Shown here in pieces: positions 38,134-47,900 of a stretch of 64,000 bases of DNA. The DNA is taken from assembly GCA_026873275.1 (NCBI GenBank), contig JANTUC010000014.1, positions 496,001 to 560,000 on the forward strand, read 5' to 3'. Position 1 is the stretch's first letter. Each line of letters begins with the position of its first letter. A program made the translations under genes and the position numbers. The stretch comes from Pseudopithomyces maydicus. Taxonomy: Eukaryota > Ascomycota > Dothideomycetes > Pleosporales > Didymosphaeriaceae. The notes below the pieces were generated by a model. It saw only the letters and a list, made by a program, of their open reading frames with translations. It was not told where the DNA came from and made no database searches.

Positions 38134-39284
38134 CTACGCCCTCTTTCCAAATACCTTGTCGAATCCGACGAGCGTCAGCCTGAATCGTACGTTATCGTTG
38201 TTATACACCCTCTCTACCGCCTGCTTGCACCCTTCCTCACTGATGTCGATTGTCTCCACCCAGCTTTTGATGTCTTGTTTGCTTGCCAGTTCCAACATCT
38301 CCTCCATCTCAGGCCTATTTCCAATGTGGCTGGCGCCCATGTAACATCCATTAGGCGCAAATGCCTTGGCATCAAGAGGTTGCAACTTGTTATCAGGGAA
38401 GCCGACCATGTGAAATGTACCATTTACCTTCAACGTCGAGAAGTAGTCTGGCAGATTGAACTTGTCCGTCGCGTCGGCAGCGTTGAGAATTATGTCGAAC
38501 TGGAAAGCCCAAGGCTCATACCACTTCTCATCCTTTGTACTGATGAATTCCTTCGCACCAAGCTTGAGAGCATCGTCTTTCTTCGAAGGAGAGTGCGAGA
38601 TGACGTACGTTTCTGCACCGAGGGCAACTGACCAGAGGACTCCGAAGTGTCCCAGCCCACCTAGCCCCACAATGGCCACCTTCTTGCCCTTGGCCGCGCC
38701 CAAACGCTTCAGAGGGGAAAATGTGGTGAGACCAGCGCAAAGCATTGGCGCTGCAATCGACGTGTCAAGGTTGTCGGGGATCTTGAAGGTGAAGTACTCG
38801 TGGGAGCGTATGTGACTGGAGTAGCCGCCCTGGGCGATGGTGCCGTCCTTGTGAGGGGCGCCATATGTATCAATCGAGTTTGGACAATAATTCTCCTGGT
38901 CGGCCTTACAGTTCGCGCATGTGAGATCGGCGCCTATCTGTGCGCCCACACCGGCACGGTCGCCAACCTTGAGATTCTTGACCTTGGACCCGACCTTTAC
39001 GACTTTACCGATTATCTCGTGACCTACGCACAACGGGAGAGGAATATCGTCGCCCCAGCCGCCGGTGATGGTGTGGACATCGGATGCGCAGACACCGCAC
39101 GCATCGATGGCGATGTCGACATCGTAATCTTCGAACTTCTTGAGTGGAAGCTATAGTTACTGTCAGTTGGGTGGGCTTTCATCCGCACCGTTCCACAACA
39201 TACCTCTTGTCGTTTGAATGTACTCCAATTCCCATTTTTAATGTCAGTGACGGCAAACGCGTCAGTAGTCTCGGGGTAAGGCAT
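38134..39284 (-). CDS. Zinc-dependent alcohol dehydrogenase, cinnamyl-alcohol/ADH6-7 type
   Basis: Two exons, 39284-39204 and 39150-38134, joined across a 53-bp GTATGT...TATAG intron, give 365 residues, the normal family size. This medium-chain dehydrogenase family reduces aldehydes to alcohols with NADPH. Catalytic zinc ligands appear in GVCASDVHT and VGHE; the Rossmann glycine motif is GLGGLGHFG. The structural zinc lobe reads DLTCANCKADQENYC, so the first of the usual four cysteines is Asp. The C-terminal half continues to the typical end without breaks. It is divergent from the butanediol-dehydrogenase-type gene at 40266, about 980 bp between starts. The exact substrate cannot be told from sequence. 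Confidence 0.9.
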
Positions 39285-40265
39285 CTCGTAAAGTTTTTTA
39301 TAGGACGGATTAATGTCTAAGAACTGGCAAAAGGGGAGTATTGGACAAAGGACAGGCAAAGTCGTATTGCATGGGGCGAAGCTCCCTTAATAGATCGTTT
39401 ACAGGCTTTTCCGTTGCTTGCGGAGGCCGCAACTAATCCCGATAATGAGGTCATGGCCGACAAAGATCGGAATCAGTCTCCACTGTCGCACTTCTCTTGT
39501 GTATGATTGGGTGTGGTCGAGCCGCTCAATCTTTTGTACCCATTTACAAACCATCGTCACTTGAGCGTCAACGATTTTGGAACAAGGTCCAGTATTTCGG
39601 CCGCCTCATCATTATCGTGTTTTTAGTCATCGCTAGGCCGATAGAACTGACATGAACGAACAACCCAGGCTTTCGATAAGACCTGATTTTCTCCGCTTTG
39701 TGTGCCCAGGTAGGAAGTTTATACGAGTGAACAATAGGTCGCTGTAATGACGTTGGTGGGAAGCGCCCAAGTTCCGAAGTTCCGAGGTTCCGAAAACCCC
39801 ATCAGCTCCAGGGCTACATCTGCAGTCTTCTTAGAGTATCAAGGTCAGATAAATCACAGAAGACCCTGTGACCATGCGGATGTCTCGCCCGGGGAGTCCC
39901 TCGCCCTTCCTCTTTACATGCCGCAACAGAGTAAAAAGTATCTCCATTTTCATGTAACTCGGAACATATCAGTGCCTGTAAGAACGCATCTGCACTGCTG
40001 CTCACAAAGAATTTGTATACTCTCCCCTCCATTTGCCCCGGTAGAGACTGGCGACTCGCCTACGGGCAGCGACATTTTTCTCTCCAAACACATTCCCAGG
40101 TAGTATTTACCCCGCACTTGCGGGGTAGCTGATGGATTGTCGGCCGGCCTGCCTAGTTCGGTTACCCGTGAGAGCAACGGAGAATGCACTTCCTTCTGCT
40201 CGCCTTGCGATGCATCCAAGTGAAAAACGCATCAGACCATAGGGAAGAAGTGTCGAGCGCTGACA
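39285..40265. promoter_or_regulatory. Divergent intergenic region between two MDR dehydrogenase genes
   Basis: No gene is convincing here. A short direct repeat, (A)GTTCCGA three times, lies at about 39771-39795. Open frames at 39747-40219 lack family patterns. It must hold the promoters of both flanking dehydrogenases. Confidence 0.4.
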
Positions 40266-41636
40266 ATGGCGGCGATGAACGGCGAAACCATGAAGGCAGT
40301 CCGCTTCCACGGGCAACATGACCTCCGATTCGAAGATTTGCCAGTTCCGAAGACTGGAAAGGGACAAGTCAAAATCAAGCCGGCGTGGGTGGGAATTTGT
40401 GGTAGTGGTAAGTCGCTCTTGATGTTCTTGTGCACAGAGCGGCACTGAAGAGGGTTCCAGATTTACACGAATATCTTGGTGGACCCGGTCTATGTCCAAC
40501 GACTCCCCACCCGATCACTGGTGAGACGGTACCTCTGACCATGGGCCATGAATTCAGCGGTATCATCGAGGAAGTGGGCGAAGGTGTGGTCGACTGGAAC
40601 GTAGGCGATCGCGTCTCCGTCCAACCAATAATCTACGATGGAACCTGCGGTGCTTGCCAAGATGATCTTCACAACTGTTGTTACAGTAACGGATTCATAG
40701 GTCTAAGCGGTATGGATGCAACGAGCCTGGTTGCGGAAGTAAAGCTGATGGTGACAGGCTGGGGTGGCGGTCTCTCCGAACATATCGTAGTGCCAACATC
40801 GACTCTCTACCGGCTCCCCAAGAATGTGCCACTGCAAGTAGGAGGTATGCGCGCAAATCGCCTCAGGAATGCGGGAGCTAAATTGTTTCAGCGTTGGTGG
40901 AGCCACTGTCTGTCGGATGGTACGATACTGTCGGGTACAAAAAGCAAAGGAACGGCGGCTGACTTTTGATTACTAAATCCAGGCATGCGGTAAAAATTAG
41001 TCCCTTCAAGAAAGGCGACGCGGTTCTCATCCTGGGAGGCGGCCCGATTGGTATCGCAGTCATGCTCGCGCTCCAGGCAAGAGGCGCAGACAAGATCATC
41101 GTATCAGAAGTTAGTCGGAAGCGACAAGAGTTTGCGCGAGCTTTCGGCGCTCACCATATCATCGATCCTACAAAAGATGATGTCGTCAAGCAATGCAGAG
41201 ACCTGTGCGATGGTCAGGGTGTTCATCTTGTTTTTGACTGCGCTGGAGTACAAGTTGCCCTCGACTCGGCCGTAGAAGCGACGCGGGCTAGAGGAACGAT
41301 TGTGAATGTTGCCATATGGGAAAAACCGTGCACAATCACACCGAATCTCTTCACTTTCAAGGAGAAACGGTATATGGGTGTTGCGACGTTCCAGGTTGGG
41401 GATTTTCAGGAGGTTATCGTAAGTGCTGGCCTTTTCCAAGGTCTTTCATAGATGCTACCGCTGAGCTCGAACTCACAACCGTACAGGACGCAATCGCGGC
41501 AGGCAGCATGAAGCCTAGCGGCATGATTACAGGGCGCATCAGGTTGGATGAGGTTGAAGAAAAGGGATTCAAAACACTGATCAATGACAAGGACAACCAA
41601 GTGAAGATACTTGTCGAAGTTGGAGGTGACGATTGA
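40266..41636 (+). CDS. 2,3-butanediol/sorbitol-dehydrogenase-type zinc oxidoreductase
   Basis: Six exons: 40266-40407, 40461-40709, 40758-40844, 40892-40919, 40983-41418 and 41487-41636, totalling 363 residues. Introns are 53, 48, 47, 63 and 68 bp, all GT-AG; exon 4 is only 28 nt. The 48-bp intron is a multiple of three and would be missed by simple ORF reading, but removing it restores GFIGLSGWGGGLSEH, the usual family sequence. Catalytic zinc motifs are GICGSD and GHEFSG; the structural lobe is DGTCGACQDDLHNCC; the NAD(P) fold has LGGGPIG. Members oxidise vicinal diols or polyols (2,3-butanediol to acetoin, sorbitol to fructose). Which substrate applies is not decidable here. Confidence 0.88.
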
Positions 41637-42524
41637 GATGGGGTAGCACGGGAGCACCTTGATGTCAGGTTAACTGTATGCGAGTTGGGTTGGTTGCTAT
41701 GGGCATTGGAAGCTGCATGTGCATCTGGCGGCATATTACTGTAATGTGTACAAGACATTGGGGAGATAGCCAACGGGCTTTGCATATAAGCACTCTTATT
41801 CGTCCCTCCAGGGTAATGAAATGCACGGCATTTACAATGATAAGAAGGCGAAGAGGAAGAAGGAGCAGAAGAGGTATGTCATCATTGTTGCTGGCGTGAC
41901 TCGCGGGCGGATCGACCCGCCTTGTAGAGGGGAGCGGATAGAGACGCGTTGTGCTGATTAGCCATGTGCACACGTAGGCAAGGGATGGTGCATTGATCAC
42001 CGTGGTCGTCACCCTTGTGGAAGAAAGCGATCAAATGTTGGCTTCTTCCTCCTCCTGCAACAGGTTTTGATGGAGGGAAAGTTGCTTGGCAGTGCCCAGA
42101 TGCGTGGGCATGCACATGTGGCTCAGCGGTTGCGTTGGGGCTTGACGTCGAATGACGCATCCCAGACGAGCACCATGACGGAAATGGTGCAAGAGGAGAA
42201 AAGCCAGGCGTGGCGACGTGGCTGGGCCGTGGGTGGTGCAGTGCTAGTGCCCGACCCAGGTGCAGCGGAGAGCGGTTCCCAGGTGACGTAGGCCCGTGCA
42301 GCGTCGATCACCACCGACGCTTAAGGGCTAGGTCGAGCTGGGCACTGCAGGGCAGGCCAGGGCAGCGGACATGCAAGGCTATGGACGAGGCTGCGTCATA
42401 GCCGCACAGGGCTCCATATAATGCCTCCAAGAAATGCTGGTTGGCGGTAGAGGGATATTTCCATATTCCATATTCCATACTCCACGTTCCGTACTCCCTA
42501 CACAGTCAGTTCCTCATCCTCATC
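41637..42524. promoter_or_regulatory. Intergenic region upstream of the MARVEL-domain gene
   Basis: No supported gene. Just before the next start (42459-42484) there is a short ATTCCATA-type direct repeat, three imperfect copies, followed by a C/T-rich leader, as often seen in fungal 5' UTRs. Confidence 0.4.
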
Positions 42525-43373
42525 ATGGCTTTTGGCGGTGCCGCCCTCAAGCTCTTCCAAACGCTCCTCTATGCCATCGAGTTTGGCTGCGCCGGCATCA
42601 TCCTAGGCATCTACTCGTACTTCCTCGCCACGCTCGCGGACCGTGACCTGGCCATCCACACATGGATCAAAGCTGTTGAGGGCATGTCGGGTGCTGCCGT
42701 CCTGTACACCATCTTTGCCGTCCTGCTGACATGCTTCCTCGGCGGCAAGTCCTTCTTTGCCCTGCTGGCCATTGTCCTTGATCTGCTCTTCTGCGGCGCC
42801 TTCATTGCCATTGCCGTCCTCACCAGAGATGGCGCGCACAGCTGCAGCGGCTTCGTCAGGACACCGCTGGGCGATGGTCAGAGCCGCGCCAAGCAAGGGT
42901 TCGACGATGCAGCCGGCCAGCAGCAATACACCTACGCCGTGTCGCTCGGCAGCGCATGCAAGATGAATACGGCTTGCTTTGCCGTCGCCGTCGCCGGAGC
43001 CGTCCTGTTCCTCCTTTCCGCCCTCGTCCAGGTGGCTCTTGCCCGTCACCACAAGAAGGAGAAGCGCTTCGGACCCAGCCCTGCGAACAACTACACGTCT
43101 GGCCGCGGCCGGGGTGGATTCTTCGGCCGTAAGAAGCGCGCCAACCGCAACGCTGCCCTCGCCGACCCTGAAGTGTCGGCAGGTGCTGGGACGCTCGCCA
43201 CGGGTGCTACGCACGACGTACGCCCATCGTACGACACGCAAGCCACGGCCGTGGGCGCTGGCGGCTACGAGCACAACAAGCCGCTCACCGGCGGCTATCA
43301 CACCGCTCCCAATGGCACCTACTCGAACACGGCCACGTATCCCAATGCCGGCCACACGGCGACCAACTATTGA
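42525..43373 (+). CDS. MARVEL-domain four-helix membrane protein
   Basis: A single exon of 282 residues. I chose the ATG at 42525 (CATCATGG context) over the upstream in-frame ATG at 42441, because the conserved first helix begins right after MAFGG. Four hydrophobic segments lie at about residues 9-34, 54-73, 77-98 and 150-171. The 3-4 loop has Cys residues (SCSGF, SACKMNTAC), as in fungal MARVEL proteins. The cytosolic tail of about 110 residues is rich in Gly, Thr, Ala, Asn and Tyr, with a basic KKEKRFG patch. MARVEL proteins act in membrane apposition, eisosome or vesicle traffic; the precise role here is unknown. Confidence 0.8.
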   Translation: MAFGGAALKLFQTLLYAIEFGCAGIILGIYSYFLATLADRDLAIHTWIKAVEGMSGAAVLYTIFAVLLTCFLGGKSFFALLAIVLDLLFCGAFIAIAVLTRDGAHSCSGFVRTPLGDGQSRAKQGFDDAAGQQQYTYAVSLGSACKMNTACFAVAVAGAVLFLLSALVQVALARHHKKEKRFGPSPANNYTSGRGRGGFFGRKKRANRNAALADPEVSAGAGTLATGATHDVRPSYDTQATAVGAGGYEHNKPLTGGYHTAPNGTYSNTATYPNAGHTATNY

Positions 43374-43620
43374 ATACCATCACTGCCGACCCATTTTCTT
43401 GTACGAGTGCAGGGGCACGTTTTGTTGTAATGGCTCCCCCACAACACGCAGAATTTCTCATGTAGCCAAAACTCTGGTTGGTGTAGGATAGGGGAGGATG
43501 TGATTTATGACTTAATTTAATGCCTAATTTGTAACACGGACATGGGTATCGTGCGTATGAGTGACTTTTGATGGGTGAATGTCATGTGTGGGTGCACATG
43601 GGTGTGGCTGTCAGGGTCTT
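43374..43620. terminator. Convergent 3' regions of MARVEL and MHF1 genes
   Basis: A 247-bp gap between two converging genes. TTAATTTAATGCCTAA near 43513 is a plausible A+T-rich polyadenylation zone. No gene seen. Confidence 0.35.
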
Positions 43621-44108
43621 CTACTGCTTCGGCTTGGCCCTGGTGGTTCCTGGCGGGCGTCCCCTCTTGGTGGTGGTGGTGGTGGCCGTGGCTGTGGTGG
43701 CCGTGGCCGTGGCGGCCGTGGGATCGTCGTGAGCTCGCCTGTCGGCGGCTCTCATGCTGTGCAGCTCGTGGGTGAGCATGGTCTCGAGCGCTTCGTTCCT
43801 GCGGGTGAGGAGCATGACGTCGTCGGCGGTGATGACGTTGCGGCCTGCGTGCTTGGAGAACAGCTCGAGATCGCGGGCCGAGTTCTGGATTTGGGCGTAG
43901 ACGAGCTCGGTCAAGGCGCCGATGAACTGAGGGGTGGCATTGAAGTCGGCGTCGAGCGAGTCGAGGGCAGACGAGTCGACGAACTGGCCGATGGTGTACC
44001 AGAGGGCCGACTTGAGCCTCTGGACGCGACATGTCAGCGGATGTGCGAGGGGCTGATCAAGGGAGAACGTGCCTCTTCGCGCTCGGCCTGTTGGGTGCTG
44101 GAGGCCAT
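43621..44108 (-). CDS. mhf1: CENP-S / MHF1 histone-fold protein
   Basis: Two exons, 44108-44073 and 44019-43621, encode 144 residues. CENP-S/MHF1 pairs with CENP-X/MHF2; the complex binds DNA at kinetochores and supports the Fanconi helicase FANCM/Mph1 at stalled forks. The histone fold reads RLKSALWYTIGQFVD, FIGALTELVYAQIQNSARDL, FSKHAGRNVITADDVMLLTR, a close family match. Joining the N-terminus MASSTQQAEREE directly to RLKSALW requires a 53-bp intron with a GC donor (GCACGT) and CAG acceptor. No GT donor nearby gives the right frame. The C-terminus is a low-complexity Ala/Thr run (43670-43725 is a GGT/GGC-rich repeat) ending in an AT-hook-like KRGRPPG. Confidence 0.87.
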
Positions 44109-44434
44109 GTGGAGGGTTGGTGAGGATGTGTGAGGGCGAGAGCGCGACGCGTTGCAGCACAGCAGGGCCGCAGTTTGAGGCCACAGCAGGGCAGGGCAGT
44201 CAAGGGCAGGACAGCAGAAGGCAGGACAGCAGAAGGCAGGACAGCTAAGCCCACAAGGGGGTGGGGGTACCTACAGTAGGCAATGTGCAGTGTGCGTGTG
44301 TGCAGCGTGCAGTGCCTTGGAGTGACCGTGGCGCCGCCGCGGTGGTTGGCGGCTCCCATGCGGCTCCAAATTTTCGACCGCCGTCCACCAACCCTGCCAC
44401 GCAACCTACCTACACCCGCCCACGACAACACACC
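44109..44434. promoter_or_regulatory. Bidirectional promoter between MHF1 and PGA2-like genes, with a 15-bp minisatellite
   Basis: The 326 bp between two divergent starts includes GGCAGGACAGCAGAA repeated at 44205, 44220 and partially at 44235. No gene lies inside. Confidence 0.6.
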
Positions 44435-44822
44435 ATGGAGACCATCCGGACGTACGCTTCCAACCTGGTCAACAATCTGCACGGCTCCTTCGCCCGCCTC
44501 AAACCTGAGGGCTGGATCCGCCTTGTCTGGATCGTCGGCGCCTATCTGCTCCTACGCCCTTACCTGGTCAAGCTGGGCGCCCGCCAGCAGCAGAAGCAGC
44601 ACGAGGAAGCCACGCCCGCCCAGCTCCACCCTAACGAGCTGCGCACTGGCAAGAAGATGGCGCCGCAAAGCAAGCCTGACCCCGTCGACCACACCCCCAC
44701 CGAGCCCGCCGACTGGGGCAACAAGGCCCGCTAGGGATCTGCTCGAGAGCAGGGAGAAGCGGCTGCAGGACGAGCAGGGCGAGGTCGATGTGAAGGGAAT
44801 TCAGGACCTCCTCGACAACTAG
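44435..44822 (+). pseudogene. PGA2-like ER/Golgi trafficking protein, frame break near the C-terminus
   Basis: The ATG at 44435 (ACACCATGG) opens a frame reading VNNLHGSFARLKPEGWIRL, one hydrophobic helix (residues 29-47, WIVGAYLLLRPYL), a charged linker with HPNELRTGK, and ADWGNKAR, then stops at 44734. One base out of phase the next 90 bases read RDLLESREKRLQDEQGEVD and DIQDLL-like KGIQDLLDN to 44822, just the acidic coiled tail expected for fungal Pga2-type proteins (needed in yeast for processing of Gas1 and alkaline phosphatase). A net +1 (or -2) change near 44730 separates them, and about six residues usual between the blocks seem missing. The family call is from remembered pattern and is moderate. 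Confidence 0.5.
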
Positions 44823-44965
44823 CACAACCCCCACACAGCCCGCCCTTGACCCCAGCATTCCTGCCTTCCTGCCCGCCTGCCTGCTCTGGAATTCAAAAAG
44901 TCCTTCATAAAGATTGCCTCAGCCCAACCCAATCCAACCCCCTTTCCGCTCCCCTTCACCCCGCC

Positions 44966-47900
44966 ATGGCCTCCCGCTCGTTTGCGACTTTGCTGTGCGC
45001 CCTCTCCCTGCTACTCCCACGAGCTTCCTCCCACATGCAGATGGAGCTCCCTTCCCGCTACGCGACCCACACAGCCAACGCATGGCAGAGCCAAAAGACT
45101 ACAACATCCTCACCCCCTTGCATCCTGACGGTAGTGATTTTGCTTGCAAATTGTACCAGTACAACACCCCCCTCACCAGCGTCGCCACCTACCACGCCGG
45201 TAAGAGTTATGCCTTGAGGCTGAGGGGTGGCGCAACTCATGGCGGTGGGAGTTGCCAGGTTTCGCTGTCTTGTGACTACCGGAGGTTCAAGGTCATCAAA
45301 AGCATCCAAGGAAACTGTCCCATAGACAACGAATATGAATTCACCATTCCGGACCATGTGCCTACTCAAGAAAAGTGTTTGCTTGCTTGGACCTGGTATG
45401 CATTCCTGTAGCAACAGCCTTGGGAAATGAACAAAAACCGAGGCTAACTCGCGCAATTGTGCCCGCTAGGTTTAATAAGATCGGCCTTCGCGAAATGTAT
45501 ATGGATTGCGCCGTCGTCGACCTTGTCGCTTCCAATGATGTCACCTCTCCTCAAAGTGCCGATGATGCCGCTTCGATAAAGCAGCCATCGAATGCCAACC
45601 TTGCACAAGCCGCCCTGTCCCATTTACCAGATTTGTATGTGGCTAATCTCAAAGGCATCAACGACTGCACTACCGTGGAAGCCACCGACGTCGTCTTCGA
45701 TGATCCGGGGAAAGATGTCGTTTATGGTCATAGCCTTGGTGCAGCTTCATCCCGTATCGTGCGCAGGAAGAAAGGAAACTGTACCGGCCTCGGACGCGCT
45801 TCTGATCTCACACTCGTATCGTCTGATTCACTTCATGTTTTGCCTGCCTTGGGAGCTTCACCTGCCGAGTCCCCAGGGGGCAATGACGGGATGTGGCATC
45901 CAGACCAGACATTGCAGATCCCTGCATATTCTACTACGATTGATCGAGGACATGATGGTTTACCTCATTACAGTCACGGTTTAGCATCTATCATGGGCAG
46001 CGTACTTGATGTGTCTGCTCTCCCTCCCGACAGTGCCAGTAGTGAAGTTGAAGCCGATTCCAAATCCTTCTCCGACACCAATTTGCATTCGGAGGTCGAA
46101 TTGCAGCTTGATAAATATCTTGCGGCCCTTGGCAATGACAGATCTACTAGCAGGAAGAAGGATCATGCTCTGCAGAACTCCTCGCCCTCGACCCACGATA
46201 AAAACCTGAGACGTCCGCCGCCCGGGAAATTCTTCAAATATAGTTCTGATCGTAGTCCGGGTACCAATTTCAGAGCCCAGCTGACTAATCGCCAATCACT
46301 GACAGAGGAACAACCTACCGCAGCACCGGACGCGGCTGGCTCAACGTCTAATGTATCAGATTCAATCTTCGCGGGTTATCTAGACCATACTGAAGACGGC
46401 GATAATGAGAATGAGGTACATGGCCTTACTCCGGATTCTGATGCTTACGATCTCGTTGGCGCTTTTAACAAGGAGGATGAGGATACTAGCCATATTCACC
46501 CTTATGCCAACCATCTCCTTGCTCTTCTGAGAAACATCATCGATGACATCGATTTTGAAAACGATAATGACTATTCCAATGCGCTTTCCATTGAACAAGT
46601 CGCAGCTTTCGGTGAATTATATGACCGCCTCAAGGAGACCAAGAAACCCAAAAGAAAGTCCAAGGATAGGAAAAAGGGAAAGCATGGTTCTAGCCAGAGT
46701 GTCCGCTATTCAACCGTTCAAGCATTAACCAAATTGGTGATACCGGGTGAAGACGAGCATGCAAGCCGGATGAATCAAGCTCCACAATCAACATTTATGA
46801 AAGCGATGTCTAGCGTGAATGCGTTTCCCGAGATCACACCAACACCCACCATGAATGTTCATTTACTCGCCTCTCTTACAGTAGTATCGGGGAACTTGCT
46901 GGCGTCGTCCACCCAATCTATTGTGGAAGCAGCATCATCGGATTTTCAATCTGTCGCCATCGACTATGATGTGTTGAAGACTTCTAGTGGATCTACTTCC
47001 CACTTTGCCATTGCCACAGCCGCTGATGATGGATGTACACCTGGAACCTTTCTCTGCAAGTCTCAAACGCAATTCTGGGTCTGTGGTCAGTTCGGTGATG
47101 GAAACTGGGCTTACGGTGCGCTTCGGGATGTCTCACAAGGGCTCATGTGTAAAGAAGGAGTTATTGACCGTCCATCGATATCGTCCGAAATTAAAACCCC
47201 AGCTTTTTGGATCGATGCTGATGCAACTAAGGATGCTGAAAGTAAGAGCCTAGAACCTACTGTGGGTGCCAATGAAGATTCCATTGCGTCTGATACCCTC
47301 GACATACTTGACATTTACCCAGCAGACAAAAAGCTTCATAGAACGATTCAGAAGAGGCAGGACTATGGCGATGATATACAAGTCCCCGGATTTTACTACA
47401 GCGAAGGTGGTGATGGTGGCAACGGCATCGACGACGTGGGAGAAGCGGCTTCAGAGATGTTTGGGCAACCATATGACAGTGTAAATGGAGACACTACTGG
47501 GGAGAATGAGAGTAATGATGACACTATCAGTGCTGGAGATGCCCCTAGCGCCGTGAACATCAGCAAAGAATCTGTGCATATCTCAAACGATATTTTCGAA
47601 GACGCAGGTGAGAAGAAAGATGGGACCAAAGAAGATATACCCGTGGTAGAGGGAGCCGTTGGGAAATACGGGGAATCGGAAATTACTCCGTCCAATGCTA
47701 CTGTTCGCCTTGGTAAGGTTAGACCAAAGTTTCCCTCTCTTACGAAGGTCAATACAGACATGGAGTCCAAGGCGGTGATCGCCCCATTTCTGACATCGGA
47801 ACCCATGTCCAGGTCCAGAGAGAGGAGATTCAAGGAAGAGAAATTCCCGTTGCCCCTTTGCCTTTACCAACTGTTGCAGGCAGTGGAAAGTTTCTCGCCC

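Noticed and set aside
39771..39795. GTTCCGA direct repeats as heat-shock element
   Set aside because: Spacing is TTCnGAA rather than the TTCnnGAA required for an HSE.
42603..43355. 250-codon minus-strand open frame opposite the MARVEL gene
   Set aside because: Shadow of a G+C-rich coding region; composition Ala/Gly/Val/Arg with no domain.
44652..44732. Intron to join the two PGA2-like frames (GTCGAC...GCTAG)
   Set aside because: It would delete the WGNKAR block and still gives the wrong phase; a frame break fits better.
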